Of a stretch of 64,000 nt of DNA, positions 15,744 through 24,311 are shown piece after piece; positions within the stretch are counted from its first letter, which is position 1, and each line of letters begins with the position of its first letter. The notes below the pieces were generated by a model. The model did not search any database and was not told where the DNA came from. It saw only the letters and a program-made list of their open reading frames with translations. Location of the stretch: NCBI GenBank assembly GCA_937902665.1, contig CALELM010000089.1, positions 52,233 to 116,232 on the forward strand, given 5' to 3'. The translations under genes and the position numbers were made by a program. The DNA comes from an uncultured Selenomonadaceae bacterium (lineage in GTDB: Bacteria > Bacillota > Negativicutes > Selenomonadales > Selenomonadaceae).

Positions 15744-17189
15744 ATGGCTTACAAACATGGCGTATACACAAGTGAGCAGGCCACCAGTCTTGTGGCAATG
15801 ACTCAGACGGACAGCGGCCTAATTGTGGCTTTTGGCACCGCGCCGGTACACATGGCCAGTGACCCGGCAGCAGTCAACACGCCGGTGCTTTGCTACACCT
15901 ACAAAGAGGCTGTGGCGGCTTTTGGCTATTCGGATGATTGGGAAAAGTATAGCCTTTGTGAGGCTATCAAAACCCAGTTTGCTTATTTCAACATGGCACC
16001 TATCGTGTTGATTAACGTACTGGATCCGGCAACGCACAAAACGGATGTGGTTGGCAGCGAAAAGACCATTACCGACGGCGTGATTAAGGTAGACGAACCT
16101 ATCCTGATTTCTACGCTGAAAGTATCGCTGACCAGCGACGGAGATCCGCTTGTGATTGATACCGACTATACGGCAGCGTACGAGGATGAAACCCTTGTGA
16201 TTACGCCGATTTCCGGTGGTGCCATTGGCAGCAGCGTAACCTCTTTGTTCCTGTCTTATGACAAGCTGAACCCGGGGGCTGTGGATGAAGATGATATTAT
16301 TGGAGGCGTGAATACCACCACCAATAAGAACGAGGGCATGGAGCTGATTGATGAAATCTATCCGCGCTTTGGGCTTGTGCCGGGTATTATCATTGCACCG
16401 GGTTGGTCTCACAATACCGAAGTGGCGGCAGTTATGCGCGCTAAATGCGTAAATATCTGTGGCCACTTCAACGCAATTAACATTTGTGATGAACCAACGG
16501 GAACCGTCAAGAGCTACACGGCGGCAAGCAGCTGGAAGAACACAAACAACTTTGTGGACAAAAATACGCTGCTGACATGGCCACTCTTGAAACTGGCAGA
16601 TGAAACTTTCCACATGAGCACCCAGCTGGCCAGCCTCATGAACCGCACGGATAGCCAGCACGACGATATCCCATACTATTCCCCGTCTAATAAGTCCTTC
16701 CAGGCTGACGGCGCAAAGCTGGAAGATGGTACGGAGGTGTATCTGAATAGTGCTCAGGCGGCTTATTTGAACGGCCAGGGCATTATAACGGCACTTAACT
16801 TTATTGGCGGCTGGAAATCGTGGGGGAACCGCACCACGGCTTACCCGTCCAATACGGATGTAAAGGACAACTTTATCACGAACCGCCGTATGTTCAACTG
16901 GGTGGGTAATACCCTTGTTACAACTTTTTGGAGCAAGATTGACGACCCGTCCAATAAGCGACTCATTGAGACTATCGTGGATAGTGCCAATATTTGGCTT
17001 AACGGACTGACCGCAAAGGGCGCGCTGCTGGGTGGCCGCGTAGAGTTCCGCGAGGATGAAAATACCACCACCGACTTGATGGACGGTATCCTGCGGTTCC
17101 ATGTCTACATGACACCGCCGTCCCCGGCCCGCGACATTGAATTTGTGCAGGAATATGACACGGATTATATTTCTACGCTTTTCGCATAA
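15744..17189 (+). CDS. Tail sheath protein (P2 FI-like)
   Basis: The 481-residue contractile sheath subunit. It has the characteristic N-terminus (YKHGVYTSEQATSLV), a variable inserted domain (about residues 95-180), and the conserved C-terminal block WVGNTLVTTFW ... LGGRVEFREDEN ... GILRFHVYMTPPSPARDIEF shared by P2 FI-type sheaths. Followed after 14 bases by the tube gene. Together they show that the particle has a contractile tail. Confidence 0.95.
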   Translation: MAYKHGVYTSEQATSLVAMTQTDSGLIVAFGTAPVHMASDPAAVNTPVLCYTYKEAVAAFGYSDDWEKYSLCEAIKTQFAYFNMAPIVLINVLDPATHKTDVVGSEKTITDGVIKVDEPILISTLKVSLTSDGDPLVIDTDYTAAYEDETLVITPISGGAIGSSVTSLFLSYDKLNPGAVDEDDIIGGVNTTTNKNEGMELIDEIYPRFGLVPGIIIAPGWSHNTEVAAVMRAKCVNICGHFNAINICDEPTGTVKSYTAASSWKNTNNFVDKNTLLTWPLLKLADETFHMSTQLASLMNRTDSQHDDIPYYSPSNKSFQADGAKLEDGTEVYLNSAQAAYLNGQGIITALNFIGGWKSWGNRTTAYPSNTDVKDNFITNRRMFNWVGNTLVTTFWSKIDDPSNKRLIETIVDSANIWLNGLTAKGALLGGRVEFREDENTTTDLMDGILRFHVYMTPPSPARDIEFVQEYDTDYISTLFA

Positions 17190-17203
17190 GAGGAGGATAG
17201 ACA

Positions 17204-17731
17204 ATGGCAAATATTAACATGGTTAGGGATAAACTCGTAAATTTTGAAGTTTTCAAGTCCGGTAACCGTAAGCTGGGTATGGCAGATGTTACCCTGCCGA
17301 ACCTCAAATATAAAACCTCCACCCTTTCCGGTGCCGGGATTGGTGGAGAAATCGAAATGCCTACGCCGGGACAGACCGAGAGCATGGAGCTGGAAATCAA
17401 CTGGCGCACCATTAACGAGGATGTGACCGAGCTGGCAGGCATGGAGGCTCACGATTTGGAACTGCGCGGCGCAAATGAGCAGTATGATGCCGGTACGGGC
17501 AAGATTACCACTCAGGCCGTGAAAATCAACGTGCGTGGTGTACCGAAAGGTGCAGATTTGGGCGCGTTCAAACCTGCTGACCATACGGACAGCAAGACCA
17601 CACTGGAAGTCCTTTACATCAAAGTGACTATTGACGGCACCCGCAAGATTGAAATTGACAAGCTGAATTACATTCACTATGTCAATGGCACCGACTACCT
17701 GGAAGGTGTAAGAAAGGCTTTGGGCCTGTAA
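17204..17731 (+). CDS. Major tail tube protein (P2 FII-like)
   Basis: A 175-residue tube subunit with the FII pattern: early VNFEVFKSGNRKLGMADVTLP, then KYKTSTLSGAGIGGEIEMP, and a late IEIDKLNYIHYVNGTDYLEG. It polymerises inside the sheath. A strong Shine-Dalgarno (AGAGGAGG) precedes the ATG, matching the high copy number of the product. Confidence 0.95.
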   Translation: MANINMVRDKLVNFEVFKSGNRKLGMADVTLPNLKYKTSTLSGAGIGGEIEMPTPGQTESMELEINWRTINEDVTELAGMEAHDLELRGANEQYDAGTGKITTQAVKINVRGVPKGADLGAFKPADHTDSKTTLEVLYIKVTIDGTRKIEIDKLNYIHYVNGTDYLEGVRKALGL

Positions 17732-17741
17732 GAACTGGAAA

Positions 17742-17765
17742 GCGCCGCCTTTAACCAGGCGGCGC
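17742..17765 (+). terminator. GC-rich hairpin after the tube gene
   Basis: GCGCCGCC and GGCGGCGC form a perfect 8-bp stem around an 8-base loop (17750-17757). No T-run follows, so it more likely stabilises the sheath-tube transcript or reduces readthrough into the chaperone gene than acts as a full terminator. Confidence 0.5.
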
Positions 17766-17787
17766 GATAGCTTAGGAGGTAAAAATA

Positions 17788-18114
17788 ATGGCTGATATTG
17801 AAAAAACGCAACCGGCTGCGGAAGTACAGGAAGAAAAGAAAGAACTGGATTTCACCAATTTGGAGAACCAGTTGGAAGAACTAACCGCTGACGATTACAC
17901 ACAGGCGGAGCGGGAATGTCGCATGGCGGCGGATCCGACTCCGGACAATGTTCATAGTTCGGCTTTTTGTGCCCGCCTTGCGGCCCGCGCTATGGGCGTG
18001 GCTTATGCAGAAATCCGTACCCTCAAAATCAAGGTGTACGCGTCTGTGATTGAGCGTGTAAAACTTTTTTTATTAAGCAGTTTGGGCGAAATGGTAACCC
18101 GTCGCAACAGCTGA
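17788..18114 (+). CDS. Tail assembly chaperone, zero-frame product (P2 E-like)
   Basis: A 108-residue helical protein between tube and tape measure genes, where the tail assembly chaperone lies in P2-like phages. Palindrome copy 5 is near the N-terminus and encodes TQPAAE. Near the end the frame crosses a T TTT TTA heptamer (18066-18072); a -1 shift there opens a 53-codon extension that ends just before the next feature. The tape measure start follows after about 200 bases. Role and frameshift are inferred from position and from the well-known E/E' arrangement. Confidence 0.75.
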   Translation: MADIEKTQPAAEVQEEKKELDFTNLENQLEELTADDYTQAERECRMAADPTPDNVHSSAFCARLAARAMGVAYAEIRTLKIKVYASVIERVKLFLLSSLGEMVTRRNS

Positions 18115-18233
18115 GAGCCATAGCATTTGAATTGAGGGAGGCGGGGAGCCTTGAATATTGGCTTTCCCAGTCTTTGCGTGAGTTAAATGGTTGGCTTGAT
18201 GTTATCAAGGAGTCGGAGTGGAGAAAAAGATAA
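17788..18233 (+). CDS. Tail assembly chaperone, -1 frameshift product (E+E'-like)
   Basis: Reading 95 zero-frame codons to 18072, slipping back one base on T TTT TTA, and continuing from ATT at 18072 gives 148 residues. The extension reads on through LRAIAFELREAGSLEYWL to a stop at 18231-18233 and has a normal protein composition, unlike a random frame. In P2 and lambda the shifted product recruits tube subunits while the short form loads the tape measure. The ratio cannot be judged from the sequence. Confidence 0.65.
17806..17821. repeat. Dispersed palindrome variant, copy 5
   Basis: ACGCAACCGGCTGCGG, shared with copy 4 over 23 bp including the leading GAAAAAA run. It is the only copy near an N-terminus instead of a C-terminus. 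Confidence 0.75.
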
Positions 18234-18261
18234 AAAAATAGCCCCGCCGTGTGGGCGGAGC
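18232..18261 (-). terminator. Intrinsic terminator of the antisense small gene
   Basis: On the minus strand GCTCCGCC pairs with GGCGGGGC (18254-18261 with 18241-18248, one mismatch, 5-base loop) and is followed by TATTTTTTT. On the plus strand only a short CTTT follows, so it is oriented for the minus-strand gene. Confidence 0.65.
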
Positions 18262-18262
18262 T

Positions 18263-18367
18263 TTAAGCACGAATGATTTTTATAAATAGTTTAAGGATTC
18301 CCCAAGCGATGCCGCATAAAAAACAGAACGCGGAAATGCTCAAAATGCCGGCTATTGCTATACCCAT
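18263..18367 (-). CDS. Antisense small membrane peptide (34 aa)
   Basis: A minus-strand frame inside the tail operon gap between chaperone and tape measure. The product starts MGIAIAGILSISAFCFL, is almost wholly hydrophobic with one Trp, and ends in a basic IIRA tail, so one transmembrane helix is predicted. Support is unusually complete: AAGGTGG eight bases before the ATG, an extended -10 promoter about 40 bases upstream, and an intrinsic terminator right after the stop. An in-frame ATG at 18401-18403 lies between the -10 and the expected transcript start and cannot be used. Function unknown; type I toxin-like or holin-like peptides have similar shape. Confidence 0.55.
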   Translation of the reverse strand: MGIAIAGILSISAFCFLCGIAWGILKLFIKIIRA

Positions 18368-18403
18368 ATCAAACACCACCTTAAAGTCCTTATCTATAAC
18401 CAT

Positions 18404-18412
18404 ATTATAACA
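18404..18412 (-). promoter_or_regulatory. Extended -10 promoter for the antisense gene
   Basis: The minus strand reads TGTTATAAT, a consensus extended -10 (TGnTATAAT). No clear -35 is needed for this class. The expected start is near 18397, giving a 30-base leader with the ribosome binding site. Confidence 0.55.
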
Positions 18413-18429
18413 GAAAGGAGGCGGTTTTT

Positions 18430-21400
18430 GTGGCTGCTGGAAAAATATTTGCTGTGTCTTTTGCCTTAAATGCTATACTGGGGGCCTCCTTTGGGGCTAC
18501 CATGTCGCGCGGTGCGGCAGTAATGCAGCAGTTAAATTCCAAAACCAGCGCGTTAAATGCAGAGCAGAAACGCTTAGACCGCGTTTGGCAGCAGTCACAG
18601 GCCGATGCCCGGAATTATGCCAGGGAAATGCAGCGGATTCAGTCGCAGTATGACCAGGGGAAGATATCTCAGAGCCAATACAAAACGGCAATGACCCGGA
18701 TATCTCAAAATATGCGTACTGCTGGCATGAGTGCCGATCAATACCGCACCCACCTGCAACGACTGAAACAGGAAATGGAACAGGTAAGGGCTGCTGCTGC
18801 GCGTATGCAGGCGGCCCAGGCGGCCAAAACTGCTGCGGGTGCAAACCTGAGCAGTGTATGGTCAGGCATGACAAGCGCTGTGGCCACGGCTGGCATGGTG
18901 GCCGCGCCTATGCTGGGGGCGATTGAAACGGCTGCAACCTTTGAGGCGGCAATGTCTAAAGTACAGGCTATCACGGGAATTACCGATAAGACGGATGAAC
19001 GAATGCAGGCACTTACAGCCACGGCCCGCAAACTGGGAGAAACAACCCAGTTTAGTGCTACTCAGGCGGCACAGGCGATGTCTTATTTAGGTATGGCCGG
19101 TTGGGATGCCAAGCAAATCATGAGTGGTATGCCGGGACTTTTGGCTTTGGCTGCGGCGGGCGGCACGGATTTGGCAAGAACCGCTGACATTGTATCAGAT
19201 GATTTGACGGCCTTTGGATTGTCTGCGGATCAAGCAGGCCACATGGCAGATGTTTTTGCTGTGACCGTAACCAAGACCAACACCACCGTGGAAATGTTGG
19301 GAGAAACGATGAAGTACGCCGCGCCGGTGGCCCGCGCTTTTGGCGCGTCAATGGAAGAAACGGCGGCAATGGCTGGCCTTATGGCCAATGCGGGCGTGAA
19401 ATCGTCTCAGGCTGGTACTGCTTTAAGAGCAGGCTTTTTGCGGTTGGCTGGCCCACCGAAAAAGTCCCGCAAAGCTATGGAAGAACTAGGCATTTCAATG
19501 TCTGAGGCTACGGCCCAGCAGGAGGAAGCAAAGGCGGCCCTGGCTGATTTGGGCATAAACATGGATGATTTCAGCGGCACGCCTGCCCATAAAATGGTGG
19601 CGGTGCTGGGGGAAATCAGAAATAAAACCAAAAACCTCACAGGAGAGCAAAAGCTGGCAACCATGCAGGCGATATTTGGCACAGAGGCAGCCACGGGCTG
19701 GCTGAATGTAATAGAGGCAGGCCAGGAGGCTTTCGACGCGCTGGTAACACAGATGGAAAACTGTGATGGCGCGGCTGAGGCTATGGCCAAAACCATGATG
19801 GATAATGCCAAAGGCGCGTGGGTACAGATGAAAAGCGCCACGGAAGGTTTGGCAATATCCATAGGTACAATATTCCTCCCTGCCTTGACGGCGGGTGGCA
19901 AACAGCTGGCCGAAATGGCAGGTAATGCTTCACAGTGGGTGCAGGAACATGAGGGCATGGTACAGGTCATAGGGGAAATAGTGGCCGGATTAACCACGGC
20001 TTTTATAGGGTTCCGAATTTTCAGGCTGGGGGCGGCGGCTGTCAAATATGTATCTGCTTCCACCCTGTATTATGTGGAAATCATGAAGAACACCACCGCA
20101 GGGCAAAAACTACTGACTGCGGCAATGCAACGGCAGGCGCAAGTCATGAACGCCTTGCGCGGGGCTATGAATGCCGGCATATACCGCAACTTTGCCAACA
20201 GCGCAATAGCGGCATTTGCACGTATGAGAGCTATCACATGGGCGGATATCGGCACGCGTATGCGGGTGGCTTTGAGCTTTGGCGGAGGCCCAGGCATGTT
20301 TTCCTGTGTGCTGGCAGGGATTCAGGCATTTAAGGCAGGGCTTTTGAGTGCTATTGCAGGAATACCAGGCAAACTGGCAAGTTTGGGGCGCGCCGCAATG
20401 ATGATGTGGCGGGCGTTTTCTTTTGCCAACGTACTCAAAAACGTGGTATCAGGCTTTAGGGTGGCGGCAGTAGCTATCCGGGCATTTGGTGCCGCGTCCA
20501 TGTCGTTTGCTTTATCCCCGTTAGGTATTGCTTTGATTGCAATAGCCGGGGCGGCTATGCTCATATATCAAAACTGGGGCACCGTAGGGCCTTTCTTTAT
20601 GTCATTATGGCAGCAGATACAAACGGCCTTTACTAATGCGTGGGCAATGATACAGCCAGCAATAGCTCAGTTTTGGCAGGCGTGTGTCAACCTGGGAACT
20701 GCCGTGGCCCCGGTGCTGGAAAGCCTATGGCAAACAGTGCAGGCAGCATGGGCACAGATTACGGCAGTATTTGCCGAAAATCAGGGCACCATTGACACAG
20801 TAATAAACATTTTCACCATGCTGGCTGAGGTAGTAGGCGTGGTTTTGGTGGGTGCTTTTGTCGGTTTTGTGAGTACCAGCGTGGGCGTGATGACAGCCTT
20901 TATTGGTTCGATAGCCTCCATAGTTACAGGGATTATCGGCGTATTGACTGGCATAATCGAATTTGTCACGGGTGTATTTACTGGTAATTGGTCGCAAGCA
21001 TGGCAGGGTGTAGTTGATATATTCAGCAGTATCTTTAATACGTTGTCAGGTATAGCTAATAGCGTATTGGGCGGCATTATGAATACAGTCAACAGTATAG
21101 TCAACGCCGTGAAAAGTATCCACTTTGGCGGTGGCGGAGGCGACCAAAAGATTGCTGCCAATGCTCAGGGCGGTATTTATCGTAAAGGTGCTTTCCTCAC
21201 GACATTTGCAGAGGATAGCGCGGAGGCGGCTATCCCACTAGATGGTTCGCCACGGGCTATTGGACTTTGGCAGAAAGCCGGGGAAATCTTAGGTGTAGGG
21301 CAGAAAAACGCCCCTGTACGGCAGAGAGTTGCCATTGATGAAGGAGCGGCAGCGGCCACAAGCGGGATAACAATGCCACCGATTACCATAAATGTCAACG

Positions 21401-21528
21401 TATACGGAGACAGCGACCCCGGCACTATTCGCCGGGCGGTAACGGATGCAGGGCGCAAGTTCCAAAAATCCTTTGCAGAGCAGATGGCAGAGTTTGAACA
21501 TGAAAGGGGGCGGCTATCTTTTGGCTAA
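18430..21528 (+). CDS. Tape measure protein
   Basis: At 1032 residues this is the largest phage protein and sets tail length. It has an N-terminal coiled coil (about residues 35-130), the conserved tail-tape-measure core (TQFSATQAAQAMSYLGMAGW, then DLARTADIVSDDLTAFGLSA, about residues 200-270), long hydrophobic stretches from about residue 510 to 850 (AIAGAAMLIYQNW), and an Ala/Gly-rich C-terminus. The start is a GTG nine bases after AAAGGAGG. It overlaps the gpX-like gene by a few bases. Confidence 0.92.
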   Translation: MAAGKIFAVSFALNAILGASFGATMSRGAAVMQQLNSKTSALNAEQKRLDRVWQQSQADARNYAREMQRIQSQYDQGKISQSQYKTAMTRISQNMRTAGMSADQYRTHLQRLKQEMEQVRAAAARMQAAQAAKTAAGANLSSVWSGMTSAVATAGMVAAPMLGAIETAATFEAAMSKVQAITGITDKTDERMQALTATARKLGETTQFSATQAAQAMSYLGMAGWDAKQIMSGMPGLLALAAAGGTDLARTADIVSDDLTAFGLSADQAGHMADVFAVTVTKTNTTVEMLGETMKYAAPVARAFGASMEETAAMAGLMANAGVKSSQAGTALRAGFLRLAGPPKKSRKAMEELGISMSEATAQQEEAKAALADLGINMDDFSGTPAHKMVAVLGEIRNKTKNLTGEQKLATMQAIFGTEAATGWLNVIEAGQEAFDALVTQMENCDGAAEAMAKTMMDNAKGAWVQMKSATEGLAISIGTIFLPALTAGGKQLAEMAGNASQWVQEHEGMVQVIGEIVAGLTTAFIGFRIFRLGAAAVKYVSASTLYYVEIMKNTTAGQKLLTAAMQRQAQVMNALRGAMNAGIYRNFANSAIAAFARMRAITWADIGTRMRVALSFGGGPGMFSCVLAGIQAFKAGLLSAIAGIPGKLASLGRAAMMMWRAFSFANVLKNVVSGFRVAAVAIRAFGAASMSFALSPLGIALIAIAGAAMLIYQNWGTVGPFFMSLWQQIQTAFTNAWAMIQPAIAQFWQACVNLGTAVAPVLESLWQTVQAAWAQITAVFAENQGTIDTVINIFTMLAEVVGVVLVGAFVGFVSTSVGVMTAFIGSIASIVTGIIGVLTGIIEFVTGVFTGNWSQAWQGVVDIFSSIFNTLSGIANSVLGGIMNTVNSIVNAVKSIHFGGGGGDQKIAANAQGGIYRKGAFLTTFAEDSAEAAIPLDGSPRAIGLWQKAGEILGVGQKNAPVRQRVAIDEGAAAATSGITMPPITINVNVYGDSDPGTIRRAVTDAGRKFQKSFAEQMAEFEHERGRLSFG

Positions 21529-21727
21529 GACATACACAACGCGGAGCGGTGATACATGGGATTTAATAGCCTATGAGCAGTTGGGTGCGTGCAATTATGT
21601 AAATTTGCTGATTGAGTCCAACCACAAGTATGTCAACACGGCGATTTTTTCAGCGGGTGCCGTCCTTACATTGCCGGAAATAACGGCAGAAAACAGGACG
21701 GAAAACCTGCCGCCGTGGCGGAGGTGA
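21521..21727 (+). CDS. Tail protein X-like (LysM-type) protein
   Basis: A small protein with YTTRSGDTWDLIAYEQLG followed by a second strand-helix element and a closing GAVLTLPE, the LysM-like shape of P2 gpX, a tail/baseplate hub component. The TTG start (21521) follows AAAGGGGGCGG; an ATG at 21500 in the same frame is an alternative. It overlaps the tape measure end and precedes gpD, the usual order. Confidence 0.75.
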   Translation: MAKTYTTRSGDTWDLIAYEQLGACNYVNLLIESNHKYVNTAIFSAGAVLTLPEITAENRTENLPPWRR

Positions 21728-21731
21728 TTAG

Positions 21732-22748
21732 ATGCCGCAAGCAAGGCGAACAACTATCAAATGCCTTTATGATGGCACGGATATTTCAACCGATATAGCC
21801 AACTATTTCAAATCCTTTTCAGTACGGGAGGTTTTGAGTGGTGAGGCTGACACGGCAGAAATCACAATGCACGACAGGGAAGAACTTTGGGCGGGCGACT
21901 GGCTGCCTGACAGGGGCGCAACTATGGATATTGCCCTGACCGTCAACGATTGGGAGGGGGAAGGAGATACAAGAGAGCTGCCTTTAGGTAAGTTTGAGGT
22001 GGATGAAATCACCAACAGCGGCCCACCTAATGAGGCAAAAATAAAGCTAGTATCTATTCCGAATAATTCCAGTTTGCGCGGTGTGGAGAAAACACGCGCC
22101 TGGGAAAAAGTGAAGCTGTCCCAAATCCTCAAAGATGTGGCGGCGGGGGCAGAAATGGAAAGCTATTTTGATGCCCCGGAAGATCCGACGCTGGAGCGCG
22201 CTGAGCAGTCCGAGCAGACCGACCTGTCATTTTTGCAGAAACTTTGCAAGGATGCCGGACTGGCTTTGAAGGTATCAGACAAGAAAATTATTGTCTTTGA
22301 TATTTCAAAGTATGAGCAGGCGGATCCGGTGCTGACTATCACCAAAAAAAGCAACTGGCTTTTATCATTTGAGTGCAGGTCAACTATCCACGATATCTAC
22401 AAGGCGGCCCATGTGAAGTATAAGCACAGCAAGAAAAACAAGCTGATTGAGTATACTTTCACCGACACCAAGAGGGAGAAGGGCCAAACCTTGCAGATAA
22501 ATGAGAAGGTGGAAAATCTGGAAGAGGCGGAAAAGCTGGCAAAGAAAAAGCTGCATGAGAAAAATTTAGAAGAGGTGGCCGTAAGCATGACCCTTGTGGG
22601 CAATTTCGCCCTGCTGGCCAGTAACACGGTGGAGCTTAAAGGATTCCACCGATATGATGGCAAGTATTTGATAAAGCAGAGCACCCACGACATAGGAAAT
22701 GGGTACACTACCAAGATAGAATTGAGGCGGGTAATAGATGGGTACTGA
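21732..22748 (+). CDS. Baseplate hub protein (P2 gpD-like, late control D)
   Basis: A 338-residue hub protein of the gpD/gp27 type: N-terminal beta domain with YFKSFSVREVLSGEADTAEI, central QTDLSFLQKLCKDAGLALKV (about residues 165-185), and a C-terminal LVGNFALLASNTVELKGF domain followed by YDGKYLIKQSTHDI. It forms the ring that links tube and spike. It overlaps the spike gene by 11 bases. Confidence 0.9.
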   Translation: MPQARRTTIKCLYDGTDISTDIANYFKSFSVREVLSGEADTAEITMHDREELWAGDWLPDRGATMDIALTVNDWEGEGDTRELPLGKFEVDEITNSGPPNEAKIKLVSIPNNSSLRGVEKTRAWEKVKLSQILKDVAAGAEMESYFDAPEDPTLERAEQSEQTDLSFLQKLCKDAGLALKVSDKKIIVFDISKYEQADPVLTITKKSNWLLSFECRSTIHDIYKAAHVKYKHSKKNKLIEYTFTDTKREKGQTLQINEKVENLEEAEKLAKKKLHEKNLEEVAVSMTLVGNFALLASNTVELKGFHRYDGKYLIKQSTHDIGNGYTTKIELRRVIDGY

Positions 22749-23151
22749 TGCAGAGAGAGCCTTGCGGGGCATGCTCAGGACGGGCACTGTGGCAAGCGTC
22801 AACACGGAGACAAATACCGCACGGGTAAAGTTTGACGATAAGGACGGCATAGCCTCCCCGGAACTGCATATATTGCACCGCTGCTCAGGGAAAAATAAAG
22901 ATTACTGGGTGCCGGATATTGGTGACCAAGTTCTTTGCATATTCAACAACAACGACAAGAATTTTTCCACAGGCTGGATTATGGGGAGCTACTTCACGGA
23001 TACCCAGCCGCCGCAAGTGTCCAGCCCGGACATAATGCGTATGGATTTCTCAGATGGTTCATTTATTGAGGTCAACCGCGCCGCCGGTTCGCTGACGGTA
23101 AATTTTACCGGGCCGATAACCATAAACGGCAGCACTATCAATCTGAATTAA
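22738..23151 (+). CDS. Baseplate spike protein (P2 gpV-like)
   Basis: The N-terminal OB-fold part reads GTVASVNTETNTARVKFDD and WVPDIGDQVLCIFNN, typical of gpV/gp5 spike proteins. The end (FTGPITINGSTINLN) is a short beta-helical repeat, so this spike is short and is completed by the separate PAAR protein encoded next. It would pierce the outer membrane on tail contraction. Confidence 0.9.
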   Translation: MGTDAERALRGMLRTGTVASVNTETNTARVKFDDKDGIASPELHILHRCSGKNKDYWVPDIGDQVLCIFNNNDKNFSTGWIMGSYFTDTQPPQVSSPDIMRMDFSDGSFIEVNRAAGSLTVNFTGPITINGSTINLN

Positions 23152-23163
23152 GGGGGCGGAGAT

Positions 23164-23454
23164 ATGCCAGCACAAACGAGGGTAGGAGACAACAACACCG
23201 GACATGATGCGTGCCCGCCTATTGCTTTGGCAGTAGGCAGCCCCAATGTGTTTGTAAATGGAATACCGGCGGGGCGTGTGGGAGATAGCTATAACCCTCA
23301 TTCATGCCATGCACACCCGCCCCATAGCGGCGTGATTGCCAGCGGCAGCGGTACGGTTTTTATCAATGGTATTCCTGCCGGGCGGATTGGTGATGCTGTA
23401 TCATGTGGCGGTAGCGTGGCGGCAGGCAGTCCGAATGTATTTGTAGGGGGGTGA
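23164..23454 (+). CDS. PAAR-domain spike-tip protein
   Basis: A 96-residue PAAR protein, the sharpened tip on the spike trimer. It has the repeated pattern NVFVNGIPAGRVGDSY ... TVFINGIPAGRIGDAV ... NVFVGG with His and Cys residues (CHAHPPH, VSCGG) positioned to bind a metal ion at the tip. Gene order after the spike gene supports the role. Confidence 0.9.
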   Translation: MPAQTRVGDNNTGHDACPPIALAVGSPNVFVNGIPAGRVGDSYNPHSCHAHPPHSGVIASGSGTVFINGIPAGRIGDAVSCGGSVAAGSPNVFVGG

Positions 23455-23458
23455 GGAA

Positions 23459-24007
23459 ATGTCTTTCTTGTCAGGCGTGGCAGGGAGCTATCAAAAGAGC
23501 GTACAAAAGCGGCTTAACAATATGGGCAAGGGGCTTTTATCGCAACTACGCGGGAAGTTATCTTCCTGGGGCTTTTCAATGCCCATTGGTTCACTGGGGG
23601 ATATCGTATTTGAGGTATCCAGCAGGGAGGTGCGAACCTTCAAGGACTACAAGCGCACCACAAAAGCCCGTTACCAGTCCCATGAAATCATAGGGCTAAA
23701 GCCAATACTGGAATATATTGGCCCGGATGGCGAGGAGATTTCCTTTACTATGCAGTTTTCCGTCACGCTGGGGGTTGAACCAGTGGACGAAGTGAATAAA
23801 ATCCGGGAGCTTTGCGAAAAAGGCGAGGCAATGTATTTCGTGCTGGGGAATGAGACCATAGGAGCCAACCAGTGGATTATTGAGAGTGTGGGCGAAAGCG
23901 TGGACACTATCGACAACAGCGGGCGGATAATCATTACTCAGATTGATATAACATTGAAAGAGTATGTGCCTGCATTGGTAGAGGGAGAGGATAGTAATGG
24001 TGGTTGA
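23459..24007 (+). CDS. Phage tail protein, P2 gpU-like
   Basis: A 182-residue protein with the gpU block IVFEVSSREVRTFKDYKR and later a MYFVLGNETIGANQWIIESV segment followed by ITLKEYV. In P2, gpU is a tail completion/tube-capping or baseplate-associated protein. It overlaps the following gp25-like gene by 11 bases. Confidence 0.8.
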   Translation: MSFLSGVAGSYQKSVQKRLNNMGKGLLSQLRGKLSSWGFSMPIGSLGDIVFEVSSREVRTFKDYKRTTKARYQSHEIIGLKPILEYIGPDGEEISFTMQFSVTLGVEPVDEVNKIRELCEKGEAMYFVLGNETIGANQWIIESVGESVDTIDNSGRIIITQIDITLKEYVPALVEGEDSNGG

Positions 24008-24311
24008 TGTAACGGCAGAGGTTGGCAAGGTAAATTTTGCGCCGGCCACCGAGCTGGAAGAAATATTACAGAATGTCCGCACTATCCTTTCCACCCTAAA
24101 AAAGACGGTGCCCATGGATAGAGAGTTTGGCATAAGCGGGGATATTGTGGATTTACCAATAGCCACCGCCCAGGCGAAACTCACAGCGGAAATCGTGGCG
24201 GCAGTAAACAAGTACGAACCCCGCGCCGCCGTGGTATCGGTAGGCTATGAGGGGGAGGAAGTCGAGGGCAAAGTTATAACGAAAGTGAGGATAAAAGTAA
24301 ATGGAGCTTAA
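23997..24311 (+). CDS. Baseplate wedge protein (P2 gpW / T4 gp25-like)
   Basis: A 104-residue wedge protein with the gp25-like pattern: an early helix EILQNVRTILSTLKKTVPMDREFG and the late KVRIKV strand. This protein nucleates sheath assembly at the baseplate. It overlaps both neighbours, consistent with the compact baseplate operon. Confidence 0.88.
   Translation: MVVDVTAEVGKVNFAPATELEEILQNVRTILSTLKKTVPMDREFGISGDIVDLPIATAQAKLTAEIVAAVNKYEPRAAVVSVGYEGEEVEGKVITKVRIKVNGA

Noticed and set aside
15819..17210. Minus-strand frame (463 codons) opposite the sheath gene
   Set aside because: The sheath protein is certain; the reverse frame has no start signal or domain.
18401..18403. Upstream ATG for the antisense peptide (46 residues)
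   Set aside because: It lies immediately after the -10 box and before the expected transcript start.
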